64,000 nucleotides of DNA from Siphonodentalium dalli (GCA_032622095.1 CP136069.1:33826194-33890193), one strand, 5' to 3'. Numbered from the stretch's first letter, positions 1 to 11,739 are shown. Notes: generated by a model not told the origin, from the letters alone. Numbers and translations are program-made.

Positions 1-19
1 AAGGCGTTCTGTCATAATT

Positions 20-643
20 ATGAATTTCTGGACTGTTTTAAATATAAAATTATTTTCCCTCAGACTATATGAAATCGTGCCTTTCAATGCGCTCTCAATT
101 GTTGTTCTTTCCAAATTTCCAGAGAAACATTCGTTTCTTTGTCTACTGTATATTGGTAGTGGAATACATGTAAGAAATGGCTTGCTGTTTCATCCCTTCC
201 ACACTCACAATGAGGACTTTCTCTGAGATGATTTTCACACAGGTCTTTATTAAGAAAACTACAACCAAGTCGCAATCTGCAGTGATGTATCTGCGCTGGG
301 CGTGAATAATAGTAGTAGTGATATAAGGTTTCCTGTGATTATTATCCGTTCTTTATATTGCTGACTTAAGGTCACACAATGTTTCACACTTCCGCATGTT
401 ATCTGTGAGTCTGTTCCACATCTCGACGGCTGAAGGAAGAAAGGACTTTTCGTATGACGCAGTATCTCGAGAGGGGTTAGTTAGGTGATGCTTTCTCTGT
501 GGACATCGGTGCATATTCTCTATTGATCTCGGAACTAAGGTATATAGATATGAGGGTGTCATTTTATAGAACATTTTATAGAATTGGCATAATTTGGAGA
601 TTTTCCGACGTTCAGACAATTTTTCCCATCCAGTTTCCTTTAT
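20..643 (-). pseudogene. LINE A C-terminal domain with Cys/His motif
   Basis: The minus-strand frame ending at 353 reads ETGWEKLSERRKISKLCQFYKM and then SYEKSFLPSAVEMWNRL, the conserved C-terminal block of CR1/L2-like ORF2 proteins. A second frame (275-84) has C-E-C-G-R-D-E-T-A-S-H-F-L, matching the C-I-C-G-A-E-E-T motif of the copy at 25,731. The open frame 353-727 also runs into MITE sequence above position 643, and that part is not original protein. The frame is broken near 300. Confidence 0.75.
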
Positions 644-1022
644 CCCTTTACCCAACAAAACGGCCAAAAACGGCCAAATAAAGCTGCAACAGCCTAAAAT
701 ATCTTCGGTCTGTCTCAATAAAACCATACAAATATGGATATCATTTGAACCGGCTCATTGACCACATTGTGATGGTTACAGTTATGCCCTGTGCCAATGC
801 ATTCTCGTATATATGCGAGTCGACCATAGGTCGCCTCGCTTATATAAGAGAATGCATTGGCCTAAAAAAAACTTTTTACCATTTTTTCTTACATTCTTTA
901 ACAATTTTATAATTTTTAATGTGTTAAGCCAATGCATTCTCTTATATATGCGAGGCGACCTATGGTCGACTCGCATATATAAGAGAATGCATTGGCACAG
1001 GGCCGTTCTGTTGGGTAAAAGG
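644..1022. mobile_element. Palindromic piggyBac-like MITE, copy A, inside LINE A
   Basis: Termini are CCCTTTACCCAACA and the matching inverted TGTTGGGTAAAAGG, flanked by TTA-like remains of a TTAA target. The inside holds two ~67-bp near-perfect palindromes, each starting CCAATGCATTCTC and ending GAGAATGCATTGG. The palindromes are in mutually inverted orientation and separated by a T-rich spacer. It has no coding capacity. Insertion into the LINE shows it is younger than LINE A. Confidence 0.85.
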
Positions 1023-1148
1023 TTATGAGGTTTTCATTACTACAGCTTTTTGTTGTTCCAGTTACTATTCTCGCAGCCTCGCGTTGCACTTTTTCGAGCA
1101 GGTCGCTTTCGCCATTAGTACAGGTGTCCCAGGCAGGAGAAGCATAAT

Positions 1149-2270
1149 CTAAAATAGGACGTAATTAATGTGAACAAAATTAATTCTTTCGAGGGTTCGC
1201 CTGTCTAGGACAAATTTGTTCTTTGCAAGCAAAGCCACTTTTTTGGCTGCTCTCTTTTGAATTTCAATTACATGATGGTTCCAGTTACCTTTGTTGTTAA
1301 ATGTCACTCCTAGATAATTAGACACAGTTTCTATTATTTCATCGCCCATTATTAAAGGTTTGTGTATAGGTTTGTTATCTTTTCGCGATATCATAGACTT
1401 TGTTTTAGGGGCACTAAATTTGACATTCCACTGTTTGGACCACCTCACATTTTTTTCTAAATGTGAATTCATGACATCAGCCGCCAAATCTAGATCATCT
1501 ATTAATAGATAAATTAACGTGTCGTCGGCGAAGAGCTTTATATCATACATTCAGGTGATTCACTATATCGTTTATGTAAACTAGGAATAAAAGAGGGCCT
1601 ATAGTATTGACCCTTGGGGACATCTGCCAAGACGGGATTCCATGACGATTGCACCCCTTCCATGCGTACCCTTTGCCTCCTCTCGCTCAAAATATTCCCC
1701 ACTACACCACATTTTTCTAATTTAAAAATCAATCCTTTATGTCAAACCTTGTCGAAAGCTTTACTAATATAACACAATATGCATTTGATTTCCTTTCCTT
1801 CTTCTAGATTTGAAATTAATTACTGGTATATCTCAGTTAATTGGTATACGGTGGAATCTTTTGGAGTGAATCCGGATTGTAAATTAGTAAGGAGGTTATT
1901 GTCCCTTAGGTGTGAGGAGAGACTTTTATAGATACATACTAGTATCTCAAAGACTTTAGTAATACAACTGAGAAGTGTGACTGGACGATAGTTACTCGGG
2001 TCAGAGGAATCACCTTTTTTGAAAATAGGCGTTATATTCGCGCGTTTCCATTCGAGTGGGAAATATGATTCTTCAATATATTTCAAATCTGGGATCCGTT
2101 CTGTATGTAATGTTCGGTAACGCTGCATTTGACGAATCTGGCAAGGATGAGATTTTGCAAAATAAATCATTGAGTATTTTGGACTTTTGGTGGGCATTAG
2201 AAGCAAATTCTATACCGTCCTTAAGGGGTGGTATCGGATTAGATCGTGGTTTTAGAAATGTATTCAATGT
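1149..2270 (-). pseudogene. LINE A reverse transcriptase, broken by frameshifts
   Basis: Several overlapping reading frames together spell a reverse transcriptase. They begin with the pre-RT segment with KSKILNDLFCKISSLPD (2,267-2,073). Next comes WKRANITPIFKKGD followed by NYRPVTLLSC (2,206-1,820), the usual RT entry block. The catalytic FADDT box lies at about 1,532-1,518, followed by the thumb region with NYLGVTFN and the LDRRTLERI block. No single frame covers it and the region around motif A is degraded, so no functional enzyme is encoded. Confidence 0.8.
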
Positions 2271-2921
2271 CTTCCGCCATACCGATGTCTCTTTGCTACC
2301 CAGAGTGGTTTGTATTTTACAATATGCAGGCGTTTAGATACTCTAATGGCGTGTACTGCTTCATTTATTTTCGATCGGTAATTATTCCACGAGTTCTCTG
2401 TATTTATGCGTTTTGCTATTCTATATGTTCGCTTTCTTTGTCTTATTAATTTGCGAATTAACGCATTCATCCAATCAGGTTCATTAGTTCGAATCGTAAT
2501 TTACTTGTGCGGAATATATTTTTCCATTATAATTTTTATTTTAGTTGTGAATATTGATGACAGGTCCACTGTGGTTGCGTTTTCCATGTCTGAGAGGTAA
2601 TTCCAGGAGGACAATTCTTCATTCATAGAAGTACAATTTGCGTTGTCGTAGTTCCAAATTGTCCTCCTGAAATTTCTCTCGTATTTCCGAGTGTTCAAAT
2701 CTAAGCTCAGTACAACTGGGCAGTGGTATCTTACTATATTCGGAACGAAGTATATTGAACCTCCGTGCTGTGAATAAATTCCATTTTGTCTATCATGAAG
2801 TTATCAATCAAGATTCCGTGAAATGGGTTGGTTCTTCAACCAATTGTGACAGCCCTTTAAATGCACACGTCTTTAATTTCATTTGTGCCTGGAGGAAGCT
2901 GGTTACAGTTCAGATCACCTT

Positions 2922-3677
2922 TTATGATAACATGAACATTGGGAGAGGTTGCCCACTCGATTGATGTTTCTTATTGTCCCACACATTACTGGGGGCATTG
3001 GGAGGCCTATAGAGTGTACCAATTAATGTTTTATGTCTTTCGAAGTTAACTTCAATCCAAACACTTTCCAGATTGGTAATTTCTAGGTCGAATCTTCTCC
3101 TATATGATAGGTTGTTTTTAACGTACGTTACGACTTCACCTCCAGTGGTTTCTGTTAATCGGTCACATCTTTCGGGGAAGTGAAAGCCGGGGATATTAAT
3201 TGTGTCATCATCAATATTACTGGACAGCCAGGTTTCAGTGAAAGTCATCACATGGTAGGCAAACGATTCGGCTCGAACCAAGTCAAGTTTATGTCTTAAA
3301 CTTTGAATATTCATGTGCATTATTTTAATTTTTAAATGATCTGATAGTGGGGAAGTGTTGTTCTCGGGTCCTGACGCAATTAGTAACAAAATAAATATTA
3401 TTCCCGCTAGAGAAAATGTAATTGCTAATTCGGTGGTGCATATTTCCTTAATGACAGTGCATGTTTGGTCAAAGATTGATCTTATGTTTTGAACCCTAGA
3501 TCTCAGTGTTCCCAAGTTGTCTAAGACTTTTTCTACCAACGAAAATAACATAAAATGAATTGTCAGGGCCATCAAGAATGCTGAGTAAATCGGCACGACG
3601 TTTAGTCTTGATTGCACAATCGTCAAAGCAGCATATGAGGAGACAACACTCAATATTGTTCTATTTGGTAATTTCAT
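2922..3677 (-). pseudogene. LINE A N-terminal ORF: hydrophobic leader plus AP-endonuclease domain, truncated
   Basis: A 251-codon open stretch. The first ~125 residues are rich in hydrophobic segments, including one near residues 95-115 that looks membrane-like. From about residue 138 an AP-endonuclease fold follows: the KIMHMNIQSL start, the FTETWLS glutamate motif, a GGEVVTYV strand and the GTLYRPP motif. The frame is lost before the GDFN catalytic motif. Just upstream of the endonuclease is a GPE tripeptide, at nearly the place where the related LINE at 22,116 carries a 2A-like motif. Here the conserved residues before it are absent. The start ATG is the first available and its use is not proven. 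Confidence 0.75.
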
Positions 3678-3690
3678 CGATCTAGAATGA

Positions 3691-5157
3691 TTGAGACCTA
3701 TTCACACCCTGTGTGTCATTAGATCAACCATTATAATATGTATATGCACAATATAAATACATGTAATGAAAGCAAGAATGGGTGAACATGAAAAGGCCTG
3801 AATACATTTTGTGTAGACACTACACAGTTTTGAAGCTACATATATCTGACACGACATGTGACACGTAAATGCAGTGTTGTATTGCTCGTATGGTGGGGAG
3901 GTTTTACTCTCACAAGGAACATAATCAAGATAAGGAAATCAAACATAAACAATATGCATGTATACATAAGTAATGGCAAGATGGTTGGCGTGACTGAGCT
4001 ACGGGACGAATTTTCAGTAGATGGGTTAATAGTTATTTGCGAGGTAATAATCGATATCGGGATCAGAGTCGTGCGTTATTTTGTAAATTCGAATTTTGAT
4101 TGCTAATTAATTTCACATGCGGAAAGCCGGAAAATAAGCTACCCATCTAGCACCCGCTCCGCGGTCCAAGCGTAAAGGTCAGAGCTCCAGAGGCGCACCC
4201 AAAATATGGAACCCCCGAATATTCATGACCTCACACTTGAAAATTCATTAATTCCATATATCGAATCAGGAACCATAAAAAGCTCCACACATGGAAAGCA
4301 CCTCCAGAACCGCGACCCACATCACCCAATCCGCGGAACGGGGGGAGGCGGAAGAATCCAATATGGTCGCGACTCAGTGATCCCTCTTATTTAAGTACGG
4401 TTGTCTTTAGTGGTAATATACGCTTTTGTGACAACATAAATGAATTTTACTCGCCTATATATTCACACAATGCTGCGTCGCCGAACCGCCTAGCACGCCC
4501 ATATGTATGTTGCTTTTGACGGCATGTATCTCGCACGTTTGATGGTTCAACTGGTCCCATCTAATCGATCAGTTAATCTCCCCCTGTGAACCGGTCCTGC
4601 ACAGCGAGGCAGCAGTGGTTAAGCTCCTGGTCGCAGGGAACAGTTTTGGTAGCAAAATGTAAACAAATGCCACACAGAGAAGGAAGAAACACGCAGCGAT
4701 GACAAACAGTCAAGATCATAGCACATGTGGGCGACCGAGATGGCTCCCAGAGAACATATATACATGGTATATTGCGTTTGTATTAAACATCCATTTAGAT
4801 ATAATGTTGATTTTCAATAATTTATGTATTCGTATCCCATTTTTAACAAGAAAATACTGATTATCCTTGAAAAAAATTATATATTCAAATAGACGTCGAA
4901 TATTTCATTATAGTAATTGTTCTCAGATACTTGTATTCTGAACCGCGAGTAACACATTTTGAGTTAACTGCTCTATTTTCTTACTTAAAGAAACTGTTGA
5001 ATGGTCCTGCTCGCAGTGGTTAGGGGTACTGTGTGATCAGTTGTTGCAATATATGAAATGGTAACGACAGCAGGTGGTTTTGGACCTAGTGGAGATAATG
5101 AAATATTTCATTTCGTGTTCTTATACAACTGACATACGCTCTTTTTATTTGCAGAAC
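3691..5157. other. No gene recognised
   Basis: Anonymous AT-rich sequence with a GC-richer stretch around 4,135-4,385. Small open frames at 3,858-4,106 and 4,206-4,394 have no recognisable domain and look like chance. No repeat structure was noticed. Confidence 0.4.
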
Positions 5158-5490
5158 TGACTGCACGTAATGGATATATACAAATGCTACTATTGTTCAA
5201 CTAACTTTAAGCAATTCGATGGTGTACTACAAAATTTGTACATGAGCCGCCGGGAGGATGAAGTTAAGTTTATGCGCCGATTTTCTTAGGACGGAAGGGA
5301 GTTTTATCGCACACAAACTATTCCTGGCCTCATACCGCTATATCTTGATTCATCTGGGAAACGATTTGTTGCGAACAATAACACCGAGACCGTTTGCGCT
5401 TCATTAGATGTGTCCAATGACACTAAACATCTTAAGACTACAATTCCAATGTCTAAAGTATTGTTAGCAATACATGTACATTTTACAATA
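5158..5490 (+). pseudogene. Exon-like open stretch starting with a CxxC motif, one in-frame stop
   Basis: A good splice-acceptor-like sequence (tttatttgcag) ends at 5,153. From the ATG at 5,170 the frame reads MDIYKCYYCSTNF, a zinc-finger-like CxxC start. It meets a TAG at about 5,287-5,289 and then stays open about 65 more codons in the same frame (ending ...TIS, stop near 5,493). This could be a decayed transposon-type zinc-finger ORF or a chance alignment of frames. I do not recognise the family. Confidence 0.25.
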
Positions 5491-5564
5491 AGTTAGTATA
5501 TATGAGTGTTTTGGCTGGTACAGTTTAATACTCCCATGGCTTGTGCTTGTCGCTTTGAAATACC

Positions 5565-5810
5565 ATGCAGTATTGGATCTATATAATAACTAACACATCC
5601 CACATAAAATACTCATACGAATGGGCATTGGGCAAAAATAAAATGGAACGCGATTTAACAGAGATAGTTTTTAATAGATTGTATTACCACAGACGTAATC
5701 ACTCGTGTCCAGTCTCTCGTCGGTGTCGCGAAGTCCAGACCTATAACTGTAAGATTTGCCACACTATAGCATGTAAGGCTGCGTTGTTGTGTTCAGCTTG
5801 TTGGCGATAA
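5565..5810 (+). CDS. Small cysteine-rich open frame, unknown
   Basis: 81 codons. The last third is rich in Cys and His: HSCPVSRRC, then YNCKICH, then ACKAALLCSACW. The spacing resembles the cysteine-rich tails found at transposase C-termini (for example piggyBac-type), but no upstream transposase is visible. It lies 75 bp after the stop-containing zinc-finger-like stretch and could belong to the same decayed element. Low confidence; it may be chance. Confidence 0.2.
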   Translation: MQYWIYIITNTSHIKYSYEWALGKNKMERDLTEIVFNRLYYHRRNHSCPVSRRCREVQTYNCKICHTIACKAALLCSACWR

Positions 5811-6212
5811 GAGGTAGGTGATGGAAACTTTGCCTTATACCCTTCTCACAATGAAAAGGAGTGCTGTTTTGGTGAGCGTTATAGTGTGGTGGATCAGCAA
5901 AGATATTATTATGAACGATTTGTCACACTGACCACATGCACTTGAACTCCCTTCATTGGAGTGCCGTTTTTTTATGGTTGTTCAGGTAACTTGCCACATA
6001 CCTCATACATGCACCTCGGCTTAGTGTGAGAAATATCTCGGTGCGCTGACATCTCATCCTGAGTTTCGAACGTTTCCGTGCACACTGTACAGTCTGACAC
6101 GCGCATGCGCGACGTAATACCGCGTGCTTTCTCTGTGTATGGTGCAATAAGGAGTGTTTACACTTGTGTGGCAAAAAAGCAGTTGTCACAGTTCAAAACC
6201 TTGTTGCCCTGA
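5811..6212. other. No gene recognised
   Basis: Anonymous sequence. A minus-strand open frame (6,189-5,953, 78 codons, Cys- and Arg-rich) has no recognisable domain. Confidence 0.3.
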
Positions 6213-6213
6213 A

Positions 6214-6310
6214 CCCTTTACCCAACAAACCGGCCAAAACCGGCCAAATAAAGCTTCAACAGCCTAAAATATCTTCGGTCTGTCTCAATAGAACCATACA
6301 AATATGGATA
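6214..6310 (+). mobile_element. Palindromic MITE, left-end fragment (copy B)
   Basis: Only the first ~97 bp are present: CCCTTTACCCAACAAACCGG, then GGCCAAATAAAGCTTCAACA and onward to the AAATATGGATA segment. These match the left end of the full copies at 26,691 and 34,124. Both palindromes and the right end are missing. Confidence 0.8.
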
Positions 6311-6562
6311 ATATGATAAGAACGTACTACGTTATTCGAAAACTTACTCCATCCAAGGCCAGGATATGTAAATATACAATTAGATTAGATGAATAATAAT
6401 TGTACCCTCACAGTTTGATACTTTGAAGTATATTCTCAAGTTTAAATCCGGTTTCAATGGTGCCGTGTATTTATATTTCACGGACATGTACCGGTATATA
6501 ACAATTGAATGTATGTTCCACGCACTGTTACTGAAAGCATACATATAATTTGGACCTTATTG

Positions 6563-7030
6563 GTTAAGACATGGATGGCCTTCGTTATAGGTTATAATTT
6601 AGGAATACCAGTTACTAAATTATAATACCCTGACACGGTATGTTGTAAAGAATATACTAATATTATACTATAATAGTATAATACTATGATAGTATGAATG
6701 CCATATTATCCTCAAAACACACATTGTGTGAGTCGAGCGTTTGTTTATATACAGCACATAGAGAGTGAGCAATAAGAACAACACTCAACACCGAGGAAAT
6801 TTGTTTAGGAGACTTATTCGCAGTGACTCATTCAACACCGAAATCTTGAAAGGTGAGGGTTAGCTAGCGCTATACTGATACGTTATAAACAATTTGGTGG
6901 AATTTCTAACCAAAGTTCACTTAATGCATGGGGTATATATGGCGATTAGTGTTTTGGTTATCTCATACTATTTACATACCGTACTGTTTATTTACATAAC
7001 ATGGGGTTCATATACATAATTTAGAAATAG
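6563..7030 (+). repeat. Dispersed repeat, family O-like copy
   Basis: Matches the element at 44,303 over most of its length. Shared blocks are GATGGCCTTCGTTAT, CACATTGTGTGAGTCGAGCG-like sequence, the TTTGTTTATATACAGCAC segment, and a tail with repeated TTTACATAAC. It is diverged, with no intact ends. The pairing is visible by eye; the boundaries are approximate. Confidence 0.6.
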
Positions 7031-7987
7031 CATTTAATACAACTATTAGTTATTTAAGTCAGGCATTTAGGTTCATAGTACCTGTGTACATCTGGTGGGC
7101 TAAGTCCTCATTTTGGAAGATTCGTCAGGACTCTATATATCAGCCATTTATTAACTCTGAAATATGTTTGTAAAAGTAAAACATAAAGTGATCCAGACAG
7201 ACTGATGGACAAAACAAACCAAACCACTGCCACTGATGGTTATTTAAACCAAATATCCGGCTACCACCTTTGACCAAAAAATCTTAACAAAATATGTACC
7301 ATGCAAATTTCCATTGCGAGCTATTTCTGAATACTGAATAGAACCTGGTATAAAATTGTCTACTGTGAGGGTTTACGAGCAGATAATTTAACCCATTCAC
7401 AATACAAACCGTTCATAACACCATGCATACATGGCCTCAATAGCCCAAAGACGAGTGTGACTCGTCACACAGTAATATTTCAACCAGGCTATACTCATGA
7501 TTCATTCAATGAACTGGATATTGCATGTACACTTCTGCTACAGTGATTGGTACTTGATAGCACTATTGGTGCTAATGATATGATATTATATGCATATCGC
7601 GATTCAATTTAGTCTTTAGACTTGGAAAAATTATTGAAATTTCAGCACGCAGTGACGAATGGTGACCTCGTATAATGATAATTTTGTTTCTCATTTATAA
7701 TAGCATCCTATTCCATACCTAAGCTAAAATAAACACTCTGTAACAAATGAATTTGGTACCCGGAGAAGTTCCAAAAAAAAAGGCACACTATCAGTTCAGA
7801 ATATGCATTGCATGTACGCAGCAAAACACAATTCAAATAACTTGAATTATAGGTATAAACGGACTGAAATGTAGAAATTACAGTAAGTTTGCACAACCGT
7901 CCCCGAAGCAGCATGCAATTTGCCCAAAAGTTCCACAAATAGAGAGCGCCACTGTGTGGTAGGATTTACATGTCATCATGACATAAA
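7031..7987. other. No gene recognised
   Basis: Anonymous AT-rich sequence. The 76-codon minus frame 7,938-7,708 has no recognisable domain. Confidence 0.35.
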
Positions 7988-9412
7988 CTAGATCATGCCA
8001 TGAATCTCTACTAAAGCTGACGCCCGTAGAGATCATATTTCACCTGTACAAAACCCGGGAACTTTTTTTAATTTTGACAGGGAACCTTATAAAGTAAAAA
8101 AAAATAACATGGGGAATGTACTTCTTTGTTCATACATGTACCTGTGGCTTAATGATTTATTCATCGGTACGTGAAGTTCCCAGCTCGATATTACAGAATT
8201 GATTTCGCGTTATGTCGCTTAGGCCAAAGAAAAAAGATTGTATGTTTTCGGTAACGGAGCGAACAAATTATGGTAGGTAGGTACACTGGTAGGTAGGGAA
8301 ATTTTTTTTTTTTAATTTTATTTCGATATTTTTTATCCAGCTGCAGAAATATTGAACTACATCGACCGAAGTGACATAAAATGCCAACCCGTGTTGTGGG
8401 GAAAGTATTACTTGATCAACACAGTGGAAACTGGAAATATACATTAAGGTTGATAAAAGAAATCAAATTTCATGCTTAGGTATGTTTTTTATTATTCACA
8501 TACATGACATGTAGCACATTTTCATAAATTTGGCTATAAACTTGGTAGGAAATTGATGTCACTAACTTTTTATAAGAATTTTACCAATAATACCGCCATT
8601 ATATATACTGTACTGTATTTGTATTGTGACGACTACATTCCATTGTCTGGGGGGTAGCCAGTACGTCCACCGAGCATGCCTGGTTTTTGGAGACAGTAAC
8701 TATACCCCTAACATATGTGGTGATAACCTCTATACATGTATATATATACCCACCATGTCTGTTGATAGTGTTCCATAAGTCCCAAAACAAGACATAAAGC
8801 ACTGTAAATTTAGTGTAAAAGCAGGCAGGAGATAGTCTGAGATACACTCTCAGGAAATTAAAATTGCAAAATGTATGCCCATCAATCCACAACCCATCAC
8901 ACACCTGGAGCCCTTGAGACAGCCGTCAATTCATGGTCACTTTTCACAGGGATATGTTAGAAACCATGTGTTGTGCACACTAAAGGTCATCAATATTTAT
9001 GAGCATTAGTGGTAAAAAACAGTAAATTTTAGAAAATATTGACATTTTCTCAAAATATCAATAAAAAGTTTAGGGTCGGCGGGTTATTTTTAGGGTCGGT
9101 CGATGTACGGAAACATAGTATCTTTTTACTTTGGCCTTACGACAATAATTTTCATGACAGGGAATAAAATAAATATTTATCGCGGAATCGGGTCTCAAAA
9201 GTCACGTAAATAATATAATCTCGAGCTGGGAACTTCACTTACCGATGAATAAATCATTAAGCAACAGGTATGAACAAAGTACATTCCCCACGTTACTTTA
9301 TAAGGTTCCCTGTCAAAACTTAAAAAAAACTTCCTGGGAATTGAAAAGGTGGAATATGATCTCTATGGCGTTCTAGCTTTAGTAGAGATTCATGAATCAT
9401 GGCATGATCTAG
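7988..9412. mobile_element. Long inverted-repeat element, non-autonomous
   Basis: The left arm (about 7,988-8,240) begins CTAGATCATGCCATGAATCT. The right arm (about 9,130-9,412) is its inverted counterpart, ending in AGAGATTCATGAATCATGGC then ATGATCTAG. The arms also share inverted blocks for the GGGAATGTAC, TAATGATTTATTCATCGGTA and GTTCCCAGCTCGA segments. The ~900-bp core encodes no recognisable transposase. A third, one-sided copy of the arm lies at 47,322-47,407. Superfamily unknown. Confidence 0.75.
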
Positions 9413-10037
9413 ACATAAACAATCAGCATCCATCTTACTTCTTCTTAGTCTTACTTGTGTTGATATGTCGTTTGGGACAAGCGTGTCTCCGTGTATTTTA
9501 TATGTATCCTATTTATGTTACTTTCACAAAACTAGCACTAGTAGTATTCACATTCAAATTAAACAAAGCGGAATGTATACACAAATAGTACAATCCTTGA
9601 ATTCACGTTGTGACAAGTGAGTAGTGTAAACTGGTAAATGTGATCACGATTCACGGTATTCACCGGAAATGTGGCCATTAATTAGAATCAGATAATTTTG
9701 AACTAACGCCCACTAAATCCACGTTGAAAAGACGAAGTCAGAATAATTCCTCACGTCCAAGATGAAGCCTAATTTCATTTCAATTTCAAGGATTTTAATT
9801 TTTGTTTTGAGAATTGTCCCGACCTTGTCCTTCACCTTGTTGGAATAACCGGAAATGTGTTTTGATTTTTTTTCCGGTCTTCGCCAATGACAACTGTTGT
9901 TAAGCTTTGGAGTTGGAACAGAGACTGCTGAGAATTGATAAATTAGACGCATTTTTGCGATTAAATTCATTCAGTTGATGGCACCTATGATTTAGTTATC
10001 TTGCCAAGTTAACTTTCAGTTAATCATTCATTGAAAC
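9413..10037. other. Anonymous stretch with small open frames
   Basis: Contains a minus frame 9,970-9,713 (85 codons, Lys-rich middle). It diverges from the plus frame beginning at 10,038, with 67 bp between their ATGs. Neither resembles a known domain. Confidence 0.3.
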
Positions 10038-10274
10038 ATGAACGGCAATAACAAAGACTCAGAGTTTGAAAATGTCAGTTTCAAACACAAACTTGACCAA
10101 CTTCAAGTGACAAGTCAGACTCAAACAACGGAAGTCTCAAATCACAGTAAAAGAAGTGATTTGGTGACATTTTTCGGTCCGAAACAATATATGAAGTACA
10201 ATTTTTTATTTAGATCACTCACCTTCTATGTATATAGTGTTCATCTCATCCTTTTGTTGTGTGATAATAGGTAA
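10038..10274 (+). CDS. Small open frame, unknown
   Basis: 78 codons. The first ~55 residues are polar (Asn-, Ser-, Lys- and Gln-rich) and the last ~23 are hydrophobic with aromatic residues. No known domain. It could be a first exon or chance. Confidence 0.15.
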   Translation: MNGNNKDSEFENVSFKHKLDQLQVTSQTQTTEVSNHSKRSDLVTFFGPKQYMKYNFLFRSLTFYVYSVHLILLLCDNR

Positions 10275-10559
10275 TTTGTTGTTGTTAACTACTAACGCCG
10301 AGGTGGTGAGTTCTGTATTTTAAGTACAAGGCTTAGCAACAACCATGTCTATGCAACGTCAAATCTGATTGGTTAAGATAGACAATCTGACCAATAGGAA
10401 AATCGTTTTTATTGCGCCTTTCATTTAAGAGAGCGCCACTTTACGTTACGTTAAGCGCGTGCTCTGATACTATTCTCAGGTAACGTGAACTATATATAGA
10501 ACACAATAATACAGCTTCATAGGTATACGGATCTCATGCGCGTTACCGTCATGAAAACT

Positions 10560-10584
10560 TTCAGATTTCGCTTCGCGAAATCTG
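10560..10584. repeat. 25-bp perfect hairpin
   Basis: TCAGATTTCGC, a 3-base loop, then GCGAAATCTGA. It stands alone, 13 bp before the MITE fragment that follows. Confidence 0.7.
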
Positions 10585-10597
10585 ATTAAGTTTTCTA

Positions 10598-10728
10598 TAA
10601 TTGGAACCGGCTCCTTGACCACATTGTGATAGTTACAGTTATGCCCTGTGCCAATGCATTCTCTTATATATGCTAGTCGACCATAGGTCGCCTCGCATAT
10701 ATAAGAGAATGCATTGGCCTAAAAAAAA
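10598..10728 (+). mobile_element. Palindromic MITE, internal fragment (copy C)
   Basis: Carries the GGAACCGGCTCCTTGACCAC segment and one palindrome (10,651-10,717) with one base change (TGCTAG instead of TGCGAG in the arm), then CCTAAAAAAAA. Both termini and the second palindrome are absent. The sequence changes at 10,729, where LINE B material follows. Confidence 0.85.
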
Positions 10729-10777
10729 TGAACTCTAATTTGGAAAAAAAATCAAACAAAACCGTCAAATTATTTCA

Positions 10778-11725
10778 GTGAAATATCCACAAACGCTAAT
10801 ACGATATTTGTCAATGCAAATACCACAAAACGAGTCTGAGCCCACCATAATTATGGAAGCAGGCTATAGAAAAATTAATACCGACCCCGACAGCTGCGAA
10901 TCACGTTACGATCCGAAAGACCTTAAAGTACATGACGTTTTGAAAAGCATTCGAGAAGCTGTTGATATCGACGAAATGAACCATAAATTTCATAATGAAC
11001 ATTGTGCGATAAAGGCCGATGCACATTGTACGATACCAAATGATGTTGTTATGGGTGACACAAATTCTTATGATATGAATTATATGTACATGCATGATTT
11101 GAATGTGAATGATGGTGACCCAAAAACACATGTCAATGACACTGTTGGACCAGCATATGCACATTACAGTATATATGTTGACCGATCTTAATACGATGAT
11201 ACCGCTAGTGTTTCCAAACCATTATACGTAGACTACAAAGCTGAATCATACTTTGAACACGATAATGTTCCCAAAGTCTCAAGTACACGAACGCGCCACT
11301 TCGAAATAATAAGCGACGAAGATCATATTTATAACTCTACCCGCGATCGAATCTTAAATGTTCAGAATAATGCCTCATTTCTGCCGAACGTATCAAAGTT
11401 TTTAAAGGAAAGTGAAGACAAACGCCGATCCGAGAACGCGTACTTGCCCAGTATAGTCCCTATTTCAGATGTATTGAAGTATACCAGAGAAGTAATTGAA
11501 AATGATTATCGTACAGATGATACTGAGGAAAATGATGATGATGACGATGATAATGACGGTGCCGATGAGGAGAACGATGATGATGATGATGATGATGATG
11601 ATTATTATTATTATTATGGTTATGAGGTTGGTGAAAATTACGACTATGGTGACGACTACCGCGACGACGACGGTGATGATTATGAAGATGATGATGATGA
11701 TGATGGATACTGTTGGTGGAAATGA
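10778..11725 (+). pseudogene. LINE B ORF1: acidic protein with poly-Asp tract, one stop codon
   Basis: A ~316-codon frame interrupted only by a TAA at 11,189-11,191; the frame continues unchanged on the other side. The first part is polar, with many Asp, His and Asn. The last ~85 residues come from a GAT/GAC repeat (11,531-11,710) and read as runs of Asp with Tyr, ending GYCWWK. The endonuclease ORF starts in another frame inside the repeat. ORF1 may be a separate protein, or the N-terminal part of one polyprotein shifted by GAT-repeat slippage. No zinc knuckle or RNA-binding fold was recognised. Confidence 0.5.
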
Positions 11726-11739
11726 TGACGAAGTTGCTG

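Larger units (their letters stand above)
1..3690 (-). mobile_element. CR1/L2-like non-LTR retrotransposon (LINE A), decayed copy, 3' end cut by window edge
   Basis: Read on the minus strand, this holds in order an AP-type endonuclease (about 3,350-2,950), a reverse transcriptase (about 2,270-1,150) and a C-terminal Cys/His motif (about 275-84), the layout of APE-type LINEs. It parallels the plus-strand LINE at 22,090-26,030 along its length (RT start, FADDT box, GW-x-x-LS-x-RR block, C-x-CG-x2-ET-x2-H motif), so both belong to one CR1/L2-like group. The reading frame is broken by many frameshifts and stops, so the copy is dead. A palindromic MITE interrupts the region just before the GWEKLSERR block. 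The 3' tail lies outside the window. Clade assignment is inference from motif resemblance. Confidence 0.85.
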
